Positions 1 through 10,089 of a DNA stretch of 64,000 bases are shown here, in pieces. Within the stretch, counting starts at the first letter, position 1; each line of letters begins with the position of its first letter. Made by a program: the position numbers and the translations under genes. Below the pieces are notes generated by a model, which was not told where the DNA came from, did not search any database, and worked only from the letters and a program-made list of their open reading frames with translations. Origin of the DNA: Flectonema sp. DT1601 (taxonomy: Eukaryota > Euglenozoa > Diplonemea > Diplonemida > Diplonemidae). The stretch covers positions 681,535 to 745,534 of the forward strand of contig OZ025840.1 of assembly GCA_964019425.1 (NCBI GenBank), read 5' to 3'.

Positions 1-1041
1 TCATGTCAACACTCATCATGGATTTCTTGTGATATGCTACCAAGTGAATGTCCTTGTGGATGTATTTATAACATGAATGAGGATCCTTGTTGGAATTCAC
101 TTAAAGAAGAAGTCTCACTTCGATTTAAAGACGCAGGCACTGCTATGACAATAGTCGATGTGTTTCTTTTCATAACAACAGCCGTTACATTTGCTCTGTA
201 CAGACTGGTACGAGAAAGACTCAATATTTGGAAGTTACAACGAACTGAGAGATCAAAACTTGTCAGCGGGACATCATTAACCAAAATAGAAATTACAACA
301 CTTCGAAATTACTTAGAAGATGAGTGTGGAGATCGAACACCTGAAATGATGAAAACAATTATGGAACAAGTTCTTGGGATTACAATTCCATTGAGTCGGA
401 TTACAAAACAATTCCTCATTTGGGATGAAGACAGAGATGGTAAACTTTCTGATTCTGAAATACGAATGTCGTACTTAGGATTCGCTCAGGCGATGAAGTC
501 TGCAGCCAATCGAAATTTATCAATATTCAGCAAGGAAGAAAGGAAACTACTTCGAAATGAATTTAGAAAAACAAATCCAACAGGTCCTTATTCACTGTGG
601 AAATCTGGTTTTAAAGAATTCATTCGCTCAACGTTAGCAATCGACATCTCGGCTGTGGAAGTGGATTATTATTTTTATTTATTAAAAGAAAGTGAGAGAG
701 ACGATTTTATTTATTTGGAAGACTTCTTTCAGATCTACAGTGAGGTTCTCGACACCAGCTGTGTTGATATTATTTCTTTGCGATCGAAATTTTATGAAAT
801 TGACATCAACGGAGACGGTGCTATTGACAGAACAGAACTTGGAATCTACTTCCAAAATCTAATCAAATCGAATCAATCAACTGACCTCTCAGATAAACAA
901 CTTGATTACTATTTTCACAGACTCGATATGAATGAAGACGGCCGCATTGATTTCGATGAATTTGTCCAGGCAATGGAAGTCAACCCTCTCCCACCTCCCT
1001 CCAATGATAAAGAAATATTTAATTATCCTTTAGAGCCATAG
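1..1041 (+). CDS. Membrane-anchored EF-hand protein (5' partial)
   Basis: The reading frame is open from base 1, so the gene probably begins left of the window; the first ATG inside is at 34. Counting from it, residues 5-19 are cysteine-rich, residues about 39-58 form one hydrophobic membrane span, and the rest is soluble and acidic. Three canonical EF-hand loops are visible: DEDRDGKLSDSE (131-142), DINGDGAIDRTE (257-268) and DMNEDGRIDFDE (298-309), each with the acidic positions and central glycine needed to bind calcium; a fourth, near 222-235, looks degenerate. A calcium-sensing protein anchored in a membrane with a cytosolic EF-hand region is a reasonable inference. I cannot name an ortholog. 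The frame ends in TAG, and a pyrimidine-rich stretch with CAG follows at about 1060-1079. Confidence 0.75.
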   Translation, partial: SCQHSSWISCDMLPSECPCGCIYNMNEDPCWNSLKEEVSLRFKDAGTAMTIVDVFLFITTAVTFALYRLVRERLNIWKLQRTERSKLVSGTSLTKIEITTLRNYLEDECGDRTPEMMKTIMEQVLGITIPLSRITKQFLIWDEDRDGKLSDSEIRMSYLGFAQAMKSAANRNLSIFSKEERKLLRNEFRKTNPTGPYSLWKSGFKEFIRSTLAIDISAVEVDYYFYLLKESERDDFIYLEDFFQIYSEVLDTSCVDIISLRSKFYEIDINGDGAIDRTELGIYFQNLIKSNQSTDLSDKQLDYYFHRLDMNEDGRIDFDEFVQAMEVNPLPPPSNDKEIFNYPLEP

Positions 1042-2181
1042 CAATGTGGGGTATTCTCTATTTCTTTACACCTCTTCAGTGAGTTACCTTACAACGATTT
1101 TTCGTTAATTAAAACAAACTCGATCCGTCCCTTTGATTCTAACAAGGGTACCTCCCACTGAGAAGTGAGGGGTTGAAAAAAAAAGAATAATAAAGGAATT
1201 TTAGAATTTTTTTTAAAAAAAAAAAAAAGAGTGAAATTTGAAGACGAAGAAAAAAAGCATGCAGCAAGTAACCCTGAACTTCATTAGGACTTCTTGTGGT
1301 GGCATCTTCGTCTTCTTTTTTTTTGATTAAAATGTGTGCGTGTAAATATAAATTCAAATATAATATCACGTTTTGATAAGTTTGCGGGTAATCACAATTT
1401 TCATGCACATCCGATCCCAGGGAACAATAACCAGTTCAAACATAACTGTACTTTCTGTTGCCTCAGTGACTCGTTGCAAGGATGATTACCTTAAAATTTA
1501 GTAAACGTGTTTCTTTTTTTCTTTCTAACTTCCAATTTCTCGTGTTGCTACTGTTGTCACAACATTGTTTAGTAATGTGACTTTTTCTCTCTCTCTCGTA
1601 CTGCTTAATTTCTTTTTTTTTTCCTTTCATGAAATGTTCAACTGTTAAACTGGTGGAAAAGCTGATAACTGATTTTAGTTTGATTTCTATAAATTAAATT
1701 ACGTCTCTTCAGTTGAAGTAATTTCGACAATCTAATTCTGAGCCTTCGAAAACACCATTTTTTTTTTAACTTTTACGGATTAATTGATTGATTGATTTGA
1801 TTGTTTTTATTTATTTTACTAACTACCTGCTCCCTGAACTATTTTTTTTTTTTTAATTTTTTTTTAAAATATCTTTTTGATTTTAGTGCACTGAATTTTA
1901 ACAAAGAAACTCACACTCTAACTACTGTGGGTGTCGCACTCAGTTGTTTAAGTCAGTCCTGTTTCAGTCCCATGACGCAGATGATAATTCTATTCGAGGA
2001 ACGTGTTAGTTTGGTAGTCCCTTTTTTTTTTTTTTTTTAAATCTAACAAAGTTGTTTTTTTTATTTTATATATTTTATTATTACAATTCGATAATACTAA
2101 CCAATGCACTTCGAGTGATTGTTATCTTAGATTTGGTTTACCCCCCTCTCAATTTTTTTATTTATTTATTCACAACAATAG
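1042..2181. other. T-rich intergenic spacer
   Basis: No convincing gene. The stretch holds many homopolymer T and A runs, including a T run joined to an A run near 1206-1228. It ends in a pyrimidine-rich tract and AG at 2180-2181, just ahead of the LINE. Confidence 0.6.
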
Positions 2182-2361
2182 CAACAACTGTTTGCCGCAG
2201 AAAAGAAATTAAGTAGATCTCTCAGACGTGATCTTGATTCCCTAAAAAGCCAAAAGCAATCTGGAAACTCTGAAAAAGACCGACGTCCGCGTGCCAACTC
2301 TGCGATCACGGTCAATGATGATTTAAGAACTCGTGATACCACTAGGGAGTAGCAATCAACG

Positions 2362-5300
2362 ATGCCGCCTCCTCCAAAGAAACAGTACCATGAAACTGTT
2401 ACAGCACGTATAAATCTTCTACGTTCAGGTGTGCACCCTAACCCTGGGCCTCTTCGTGTCCTCTCCTGGAACATGAACCGTTATAAATCTTCTCGTCTTC
2501 ATCTTGAAGACCTAGTTGCATCTTACGACCCCGATATTATTCATATCCAAGAATCATGGTTAAAAAGTGATGTATCAGATGATCTTCTTCAAATTAAAGG
2601 CTTCGATCTACATCGTCGTGACAGAGTCAGCGCAAATAAAACTGTTGGTGGAGGCCTTCTGTCTTATTTCAAATGCTCCTTACATGCCGAATTCATCGCA
2701 GAAGACAGTAGTCATACTTACATTGAATCACTTTATTGTACATTTAAAACTGTGCTGGGTAACGTCTCGACCTGTAACATCTATATCCCTCCAGACGCTC
2801 TACACCTACCGAAATCCTTCAACTTGAGTGACCTCACCTTCGGAGACTTTAATGCCCACCACGAATCGTGGTCTTCTAACAATAAGATCCCTAGAAAAGC
2901 TTCAGGGAAGGTAGTTAGTAATTGGATACTTGATAATGGTTTGGCAGTCATACAACTTTCTCCTTCTATACCAACACACGGAACAACTCCTGACCTTGCT
3001 TTGCATTCTCCTCAGTTCAAGTGTTTCAATTCAATCCAAATAGATCCCTCTCTGGTTAACTCTGACCACACTCCTATAATCACCGATTTCGACGTCACTC
3101 CACTCTCTTCATCCCAACAAATACCAGCCCATCGTAAATTCTTCTACGATAAATTCACGGAATTACATTGGAAAGCATTTACAGCATCTCTTGAGTCTCA
3201 GTGCCCACGTCTAAATAACATTAGATCTCTAAGCAAACTCTGCAAGGCTCTTCTCAAAACAATTGACAGTATTGCAATCTCCACCTTACCTAACAAATGG
3301 TACCCATTAAAAGCCTCACAACATCAACGCTCAAATCTCAATGCCGAAAATATTTTATTACAAAGTGGCAAGAGGGGGTTCTCTTGGACCTATAAGAAAT
3401 TACGAGAACTTAAGGGAGAGGCTACTGGACTTCACACCCCGTCTGCTCCGTTTGAATCACTTCACCAGCGCTTCTTTCCTACAGATTCACGCTCGGATGA
3501 ACTTCAAATACCTACGGTTTCCCCTCAGGCATTTTCCGATCCCTCTTGCAGGCCCTTCTCGACCTCAGAGGCCCAAGCTGTTCTGGACTCCTTGAAAAGA
3601 TCAGACTCAACCGGACCTGACGCAATCTCAAATAACATGCTCCTCCACCTGGGTGAACAAGCTTTACATCTTATACTACGCATAGCCAACTGGTCATTCT
3701 ATAGAGGAACACTGCCAAAATGTTTAAAAGTAGCTCATGTGATCCCAACCTATAAAGGAAACAAGAGAGACCCTACTGATGCAGCATCTTACCGCCCTAT
3801 ATCTTTGACCTCAATATTATCGAAGTTTATAGAGTCTTTGATGCTCTCCAGATTGGAGCACTTATTGATAGATAAACTCGATCCCAAGCAGTCTGGATTT
3901 GTCCCCGGCAGGACAACAGACGAAAATATTGCAGTACTTATCAACGCAGCCTCCGAAACTAAAAGCGACTATCTCCAATGCGCTGTGCTCATACTCTTTG
4001 ATATTTCGGGGGCTTTCGACAACGTAGACCACAACCTACTTATGGATAGGATAAAACCTTTACTACCGACTCCCTTTGTACGATGGATAGGCAACTTCCT
4101 TTCAGATCGCACCGCTCACCTTCTTCATGGTAGTACCCGCTCAAAACCTATAGCCTGTACAAAGGGGGTTCCCCAAGGTAGTATTCTTGGCCCATTACTT
4201 TTTCGAATGTACGTTGACTCCTTACCAGAGTCCATTACGGTATCTGACACCTCACTACTATACGCCGATGATCTTGCGGTATATGTAAGTAGCTCGACAA
4301 TCGACGATTTGGAAGCGAGAGCCAACAAAGCAATAGGTCAAGTAGAATGCTGGCTGGATAACTCCAGAATGTCATTATCCCATTCAAAAACAGAATACAT
4401 GTCCATAGGCAAACGTTTTACGGAAGACAAACGCATCTGTCGGCGTCCGCGTCTTTATTTCCCCTCGACAGTTGATGATGTCCCAATTCCACGTGGGTCT
4501 TATCAATTCTTTTATGATCATATAGATGATGGGGCTGCTGCTTTACTTAACTTTGAAAACGGTCCCATCTTTCCCTTAGGTATAAATGGACGTAGCGTGA
4601 ACAATCGATCGCAATTCATAAACACCATTCCGAAGGGTGAATTTTCTTTGACAGCCGCCATCCCACTTCGTCAGGTGAAACAAACTCGGTACCTGGGTGT
4701 TATAATTGATGATAATCTTACCTTTGAATCACAGAAAACAAAAATCCTGAACACTCTGAAACGTGGGATTGCTCTCCTATCGATGGTCTCATCGTACCAA
4801 GTAAAGACTGAGGTGCTACGACAAGTCATTTTCGGTCTAATCCTCTCTAGAGCATATTATGGTCTAGCAGCATTTGCTCCCCTCCTCTCCAAAAAGGCGC
4901 AGGAGGAGATTGACCTGACACAACGTGTTCTCCAACGGAAACTTACCGGCTGCCTTAACTCAACAGCTACACCGGCCCTTTCAGTAGAATCCGGCATATT
5001 ACCATTCAAACTACACCTTTCGAAATCTACTGCGTTGATGAATGAACGATTCTTGCGTAATAACAAGAACAGCCCCTCGTGGTCCATCTTAGACCCTGAG
5101 AAAACATCGAGCATGTGGAAAACATTTGCTTCCATCCACTCCAACAGATATCCTACTCCATCGTTGCGTTCATACCACTGCCTTCCGCATCACCAAGCAC
5201 CATGGGAGCCTCCGCCAGATGTAACTTTTAACCCCTGGAGAGAGTTCCGTAAATCCTTGGAACCTGTTCAGAACTTAGAAGCTGCTCTGTCAACAATGAA

Positions 5301-6465
5301 GAATCTCCCGCCGGCAATCGCCCGACTATACACTGACGCGTCCTATTTCCAAGACAAAGAACAGAATTATCGATGTGGCAATGCAGCCTGTCTGATCATA
5401 GGAAACAAATGCTTCTCTAAGAGGAAGCGCTATACACCTGCACTGATGATATACAATGCGGAGCAACAAGCTCTCCTATCAGCAGTTGAACTGTTGGAAG
5501 AACACTCCTCCTGGCTCCCCAGAGGGAGAGTCCATATCATCACCGACAGTCAGTCCTCGGTAAGCAGCTTGGCAAAGGGATATCTCCGCCAGAGATCCAC
5601 CACGAACATGGAAATTTTAAAACGCATAATGCTGCTCCGTCGCCCGATCACCTTCCAATTTGTGCCCTCCCATTGTGGAATAATTGGTAACGAGCTGGCC
5701 GATTCGCAAGCAAGTAAAGCAGCGTCTTCTGATACTCTCCAAATTACAGAGGTAGCTTTCGACTACCGAATGGTTCAGTGCTCTATCACGAATCAAGTTA
5801 ACAAGATATGGTTAAGGGAAAGAGACTCTAACCACGTTCACTATTGGTCAACCCTCGGGGGAAGAATTCAACGCTTCCATCCAAACCTGAAGCGGTCTGA
5901 TGAAGTACACATTTCACGCCTCCGCACGGGTCACCACCATTTGATCAAGATCCCCTCTCAGGGTCTCACGAATTGCAACTTCTGTAACGAGCCGTTAACA
6001 AGCACGCATCACTTATTATTCAATTGTCTCGCATTACGCCCAATTGTGCAACAATACTTCCCACCAACAGCAACTCTTGAACAAGGAGAAATGGATGTCG
6101 GTCAAAACCTCCACAAATTCTTCTCGACAGAACACCAACCAGAGCTTATGAAGTTGATAATGAAATTACATGAACTCCCATTATGGCAGGCAATACCTCA
6201 ACAGCACCTTATGGAACATTTGTATAAGTGGACTAGCTTTCCGACCTTCAACACAGCAACACGAAAAACAGTCGTTGCGTACATTAAAGAAGCCTACACT
6301 CTCACCGACATAGAGGAAATACATACCAATCTTGATTGGGTATGGATGTACTGCTATCCTGACTATCTTAACAACGATACAAGCATGAAAAAGCTCCTCG
6401 ACAAAATCCAGGACTCCCAATACAGCCGTATCGATGCGGCGTGGTTTAACAGACAAGTTCGATAA
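2362..6465 (+). CDS. LINE polyprotein: APE endonuclease, reverse transcriptase, RNase H, zinc knuckle
   Basis: The frame is 1367 codons without a stop. Residues 19-30 (LLRSGVHPNPGP) match the core of 2A-like ribosome-skipping peptides. The endonuclease follows at about 31-245, with WNMN at 36-39, QESW at 63-66, GDFNAHH at 161-167 and SDHTP at 234-238. The reverse transcriptase includes the FDISGAFD block, GVPQGSILGP and YADD at 634-637. About 80 residues between the palm and YLGVIID look like an extra insertion. RNase H starts near 988 and shows YTDAS, NAEQQAL, TDSQS and NELADSQ, so all four catalytic acids are present. After it comes a cysteine-histidine knuckle (CNFCNEPLTSTHHLLFNC). The protein copies its own RNA into nicked genomic DNA. 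Upstream, 2182-2349 is open in the same frame but ends in TAG at 2350, so ATG 2362 is the supported start. Confidence 0.9.
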   Translation: MPPPPKKQYHETVTARINLLRSGVHPNPGPLRVLSWNMNRYKSSRLHLEDLVASYDPDIIHIQESWLKSDVSDDLLQIKGFDLHRRDRVSANKTVGGGLLSYFKCSLHAEFIAEDSSHTYIESLYCTFKTVLGNVSTCNIYIPPDALHLPKSFNLSDLTFGDFNAHHESWSSNNKIPRKASGKVVSNWILDNGLAVIQLSPSIPTHGTTPDLALHSPQFKCFNSIQIDPSLVNSDHTPIITDFDVTPLSSSQQIPAHRKFFYDKFTELHWKAFTASLESQCPRLNNIRSLSKLCKALLKTIDSIAISTLPNKWYPLKASQHQRSNLNAENILLQSGKRGFSWTYKKLRELKGEATGLHTPSAPFESLHQRFFPTDSRSDELQIPTVSPQAFSDPSCRPFSTSEAQAVLDSLKRSDSTGPDAISNNMLLHLGEQALHLILRIANWSFYRGTLPKCLKVAHVIPTYKGNKRDPTDAASYRPISLTSILSKFIESLMLSRLEHLLIDKLDPKQSGFVPGRTTDENIAVLINAASETKSDYLQCAVLILFDISGAFDNVDHNLLMDRIKPLLPTPFVRWIGNFLSDRTAHLLHGSTRSKPIACTKGVPQGSILGPLLFRMYVDSLPESITVSDTSLLYADDLAVYVSSSTIDDLEARANKAIGQVECWLDNSRMSLSHSKTEYMSIGKRFTEDKRICRRPRLYFPSTVDDVPIPRGSYQFFYDHIDDGAAALLNFENGPIFPLGINGRSVNNRSQFINTIPKGEFSLTAAIPLRQVKQTRYLGVIIDDNLTFESQKTKILNTLKRGIALLSMVSSYQVKTEVLRQVIFGLILSRAYYGLAAFAPLLSKKAQEEIDLTQRVLQRKLTGCLNSTATPALSVESGILPFKLHLSKSTALMNERFLRNNKNSPSWSILDPEKTSSMWKTFASIHSNRYPTPSLRSYHCLPHHQAPWEPPPDVTFNPWREFRKSLEPVQNLEAALSTMKNLPPAIARLYTDASYFQDKEQNYRCGNAACLIIGNKCFSKRKRYTPALMIYNAEQQALLSAVELLEEHSSWLPRGRVHIITDSQSSVSSLAKGYLRQRSTTNMEILKRIMLLRRPITFQFVPSHCGIIGNELADSQASKAASSDTLQITEVAFDYRMVQCSITNQVNKIWLRERDSNHVHYWSTLGGRIQRFHPNLKRSDEVHISRLRTGHHHLIKIPSQGLTNCNFCNEPLTSTHHLLFNCLALRPIVQQYFPPTATLEQGEMDVGQNLHKFFSTEHQPELMKLIMKLHELPLWQAIPQQHLMEHLYKWTSFPTFNTATRKTVVAYIKEAYTLTDIEEIHTNLDWVWMYCYPDYLNNDTSMKKLLDKIQDSQYSRIDAAWFNRQVR

Positions 6466-6778
6466 CTCTCCTTTAGTTATATACAACATTATCAAAAAAA
6501 ATAAAATAAAGAAAAATTCTATCCCTTACAGAATCTAAACGCCCCGCCCCCAGAGTCTTTGTTTTATATATTTTATTTTATTTTCTTTTTAATTTTATTT
6601 ATTCATTTATTTGTTTTCTTTTCTCTTTAGTTATCCTCATATCACTTCCTGACAACAATCGGACAAGGTGGAAAGCTGACAATAGGCATACTGTGTTCAT
6701 TATGCCCCGTCAGCCGAAGCTATAATAAAACAATCCTAATAAGATTGGGTCTAATTACGTTGCTGTTGCCTCGTAGCT

Positions 6779-6805
6779 CTAGGGAGTTAACCCGATGCTC
6801 CCTAG
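6779..6805 (+). other. Hairpin in LINE 3' UTR
   Basis: CTAGGGAG at 6779-6786 pairs perfectly with CTCCCTAG at 6798-6805 across an 11-nt loop. It lies about 45 bp before the terminal (TATC)n run, where LINE reverse transcriptases often recognise their RNA; that role is inferred. Confidence 0.55.
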
Positions 6806-6850
6806 TTTGCTGTATCAGCGATGCACAGTACGCAATGTATTGGACTTCCT

Positions 6851-6870
6851 TATCTATCTATCTATCTATC
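6851..6870 (+). repeat. (TATC)n microsatellite, probable LINE 3' tail
   Basis: Five tandem TATC units directly follow the LINE 3' untranslated region. Confidence 0.6.
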
Positions 6871-6873
6871 TTT

Positions 6874-7343
6874 GCATTTGACACTTCTTATTTTCGGTTA
6901 CTTTGGATTTGAAGTTATTTAGTTCGTACAATTAATTCACCGCAATAGGTTGAAAAAAAAGAGAGAGAAAGAAGAAAAGGGAGCTAGATTTGATCTACTG
7001 GCTCTCTCTTAGTGACTCCTTCAGTACAATAATTACTACTAATGGTTACGTCAACTATCAGTCTCGGATGTCTTGCTGGTAAGAACGAAGATCTGGTTTT
7101 GTGAGAACAGCCTTCGTTTATTTTTTTTTATTTTTTCTACTTCTTGGCAACGCTGCCTGTCGTTAAGTCTTATAAGCCATCTTCTCTGAGTCTCACAGTT
7201 GTGGTACTAAAGACAGTATTCCTTCTGTAAGCTATCATATGGGGCTAGGCTTCCCTGACTTCGATAAAATAGTTTTCTTTTTTTTTTGTTGTTAATTAGA
7301 TTTCTTATTAAATTGTTTTCAATATATTATTGTCTCGACAGGA
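6874..7343. other. Spacer upstream of phosphatase gene
   Basis: No gene seen. It contains TTCCCTGACTTCGAT at 7251-7265, repeated exactly upstream of PMS2, then a T run and the trans-splice acceptor AG at 7340-7341. Confidence 0.5.
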
Positions 7344-8186
7344 ATGGGTGTTCAAATCCAAGGGATGCAACCACCTCCAAGACACACTGCTGCGACGAGG
7401 ACGAGCAGCGTGAGAAAGAGAGTGCCGGAATTAATTAAGATTAAAGCGGACCGACCCCTGAGATTCTTCGGTCCTCCTGGTGAGGTGGTCCCAGGTTTAT
7501 GGGTCGGGTCAATGGAACACGCATCGACAAAATCAGTTGAGGAGAAGGGTTTTGACTCCGTGTTTGCGATAATGAGATACAGCGCTTTTGGTGGAGCGCC
7601 TACCTACCCAAAGTCGGTAGAGTATTACAACTTCCCTTACTGTGATAACGGGACTGATCTTATACCTTTTGCTAAGATCGCTATCACAATAAATGAATGT
7701 TTAAAAAGAAACATGACAGTCCTCGTTCATTGTAAACAAGGAATTAGTAGGAGTGTCAGTTCAGTTATGGCTTACTTGTTTTTATTTAAAGGACATGATA
7801 TTGATTCTGCTTTACAGACAGTTCGAGATGTCAGACCGGCAGCAGCTCCAAAGTTCACATCTCAATTACGTGAGTTGTATAATTTAATTGAATTAAAGAA
7901 GTCACGATGTGCTGCTTCAATGTGTCCGTCAGTTATGATTAATGTGAAGGCAGAGAAACCAACGGTATTGGGACCTACAGGGAATCCAATTAGAAAACCT
8001 CGAACGTCGACATTAACGTCTGCTAGTCGTCCAACTGTTACTGCAGGAAGGCTTTCAAGTGCGGCATTCAGAAGTCACACTGCTGCAGCTCCAACATCCT
8101 CGTTTGCTACTTCAACTTCTGCTAAACCGAGACGTGCTCTCAGTCCTTCTCACGCTCTGATAATGGAAAGATCACGAAGAAGGTAA
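7344..8186 (+). CDS. Dual-specificity protein phosphatase
   Basis: The 280-residue protein has a DSP catalytic domain at about residues 45-180. The signature HCKQGISRS spans residues 129-137; Cys130 is the nucleophile and Arg136 holds the phosphate. Asp101 or Asp105, in YCDNGTDL, is the likely general acid. Such enzymes remove phosphate from Tyr and Ser/Thr of substrates such as MAP kinases; the substrate here cannot be inferred. The C-terminal 100 residues are low in complexity, rich in Ser, Thr, Ala and Arg. The start is chosen because an acceptor AG ends two bases upstream (TTGTCTCGACAG), giving an almost leaderless mRNA after SL addition. Confidence 0.88.
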   Translation: MGVQIQGMQPPPRHTAATRTSSVRKRVPELIKIKADRPLRFFGPPGEVVPGLWVGSMEHASTKSVEEKGFDSVFAIMRYSAFGGAPTYPKSVEYYNFPYCDNGTDLIPFAKIAITINECLKRNMTVLVHCKQGISRSVSSVMAYLFLFKGHDIDSALQTVRDVRPAAAPKFTSQLRELYNLIELKKSRCAASMCPSVMINVKAEKPTVLGPTGNPIRKPRTSTLTSASRPTVTAGRLSSAAFRSHTAAAPTSSFATSTSAKPRRALSPSHALIMERSRRR

Positions 8187-10058
8187 ACTTAATTCAATTT
8201 TGAGCCACTCGGTTTTTTTTTAAACATCCGGTCAAAGACCTACTTCGTGTTATCGAAACTGTCTATCCCTTCGTAGAATTAAAAAGATTAGAATAGAAGG
8301 CCTCATCTATGTGCCATTTTTTTGTACCTTAATACCAAAATCGCTCATTTTTATTTATTTCTTTTATAATCGAGTGCCTCCCTCCCTGTCTGATCTTTTA
8401 AAATATCAGTTTAGTATTACGGTCTTTTTGTTGCCCCGGAAATGAAAGAAAAGAAAAACATGCCCAGAGTTTAAAAAACACAGCCAATTTTTATTTATTT
8501 ATTTTATTAGAAAATTTTTTCTTTTTTTTTTTTTGAATTTACTCTCTAGTTTGGAAGTCAAACGAGACAGTTAGGTATCTGTAGTCGCTTCTTCGTTGAT
8601 GAGAGTCATGGTGTTAGTAGATCGATTTGAGGGGAAAAAAAACAAAAAAAAAAATTTGCGAAAAAAAAAAAAAAAAAAAAAAACAAGCGAAGTCGGAAAC
8701 CCTTCTATTCTATTATTCCCCTCTCACAATAGAAGGTTTTTTTTTACAAAAAAAAATGAATTACATAAATAAAAATTACAGCCAGCGAACAGTCGCTGAA
8801 GCTGCTGAAAAAAGGGTTTTTTCTTTTCCTCCTTTCCCTTCTTTTTAGATTCGTTAGCAATTCCTCTTTGTAACTTTGACGGAAATATTGCAGACCGGTC
8901 TTTTTATACAACTAGGAGATCGAGATGGTAGTAACAAATAATATTTGTTTAAACTACTGCCAACCTTGTGTTTTGAATGCTGCGGATGCCGCATTGTATA
9001 TATTCATTTTATTTTTTTTGTTTAATTGCGATTGAAACCACTCGTGTGATGGCCTGTAACTACCACAAGCAACCAACCAGGAGTTATTCATGGTGAGCTT
9101 GTTGAACTATCACGAAACACACTCCTTACTCATTCATACAGGCAATCATTACTACTTATTGTTGCCAAACTAATAATCCGTATTTTGTTATATTCTTTTT
9201 TTTTTTTTTAGGTTGTGGCCCAAAAATACACCGAATGGGGCTCTGATCTAACTAACCTTGTTGGGGGTATAAATATTTATGGCGGACACAATCCCGTATT
9301 CATTACTTCTTGAATTCTAATGTTACTTCTAAAGACTAAGTTAAGATTATCACCACAGTCACTGTATCCTTAACAGATGTTAAATTATCGTTTTTATGTT
9401 AATATGATACAATACAGCCCCTTTCCGTCATAATAATAAGACCTATTCTAACATTACCTTTTGTCAATGTAATTACAGTATCAAGTTACCCCCTGCACGT
9501 GAAAAACGATGCTATCCACGGATGGAATCACCGAAAGCTGCACACTCGAGGAGACGCAGTAATAAAAGTGTGACTAGAATCTGGCAGGTCATTCCAGCCA
9601 TTGTAGTGTATTTTGGGCCATTGCTTTGCTTTTCTTTTCTTTTCTTTTTTTTTTTTAAATTGTTTTTTTTTTTTTTTTTTGCATCTGTTTGGTTTTTATG
9701 GAGGAAAAAGAACAATGAAAAAAAAAAATATTATCAAACTAAAGTAACCAACAAAAAAAAAGAAAGGGAGAGAGCTAATACTTTCCCAGATCTTCAAAGC
9801 AACAGGAGGTTATCAAAAAACAGAATAAGAATTCCACAAACGGGGTTGAGTGGCTTTTTTTTTTTCTTCCACAATCAATGCTGATATCAGGAGTCAAAAG
9901 AAATAATAAAACAGTTAGACGGCTACTATTACTGGTACCTAACAAACAATCAAGTAGAATGCACTTTTCCCTTCTGTATAGAAGAATGAAAACAAATTAA
10001 TTATGGAGCCCCGTCTCTCTCTCTATCCCCTTTATGTTAGCAGTCCAGACCCATTTCG

Positions 10059-10089
<31 letters not shown>

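Larger units (their letters stand above)
2182..6870 (+). mobile_element. APE-type non-LTR retrotransposon (LINE), near full length
   Basis: A single long frame with APE endonuclease, reverse transcriptase and RNase H domains marks a LINE of the Jockey/I superfamily; kinetoplastid ingi and L1Tc have the same domain order. The 5' limit is uncertain: I start at the base after the AG at 2180-2181, where an open stretch in the same frame as the main ORF begins. The 3' limit is placed at the (TATC)n run at 6851-6870, a common kind of LINE tail. I found no convincing target-site duplication. The element lies between the EF-hand gene and the phosphatase gene, in the same orientation as the host genes. 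Confidence 0.8.

Noticed and set aside
2100-6900. Target-site duplication of the LINE
   Set aside because: Sequences after the (TATC)n run do not recur at the 5' side at more than chance length.
9522-9884. 120-codon frame as a gene
   Set aside because: Most of it is translated T and A homopolymers.
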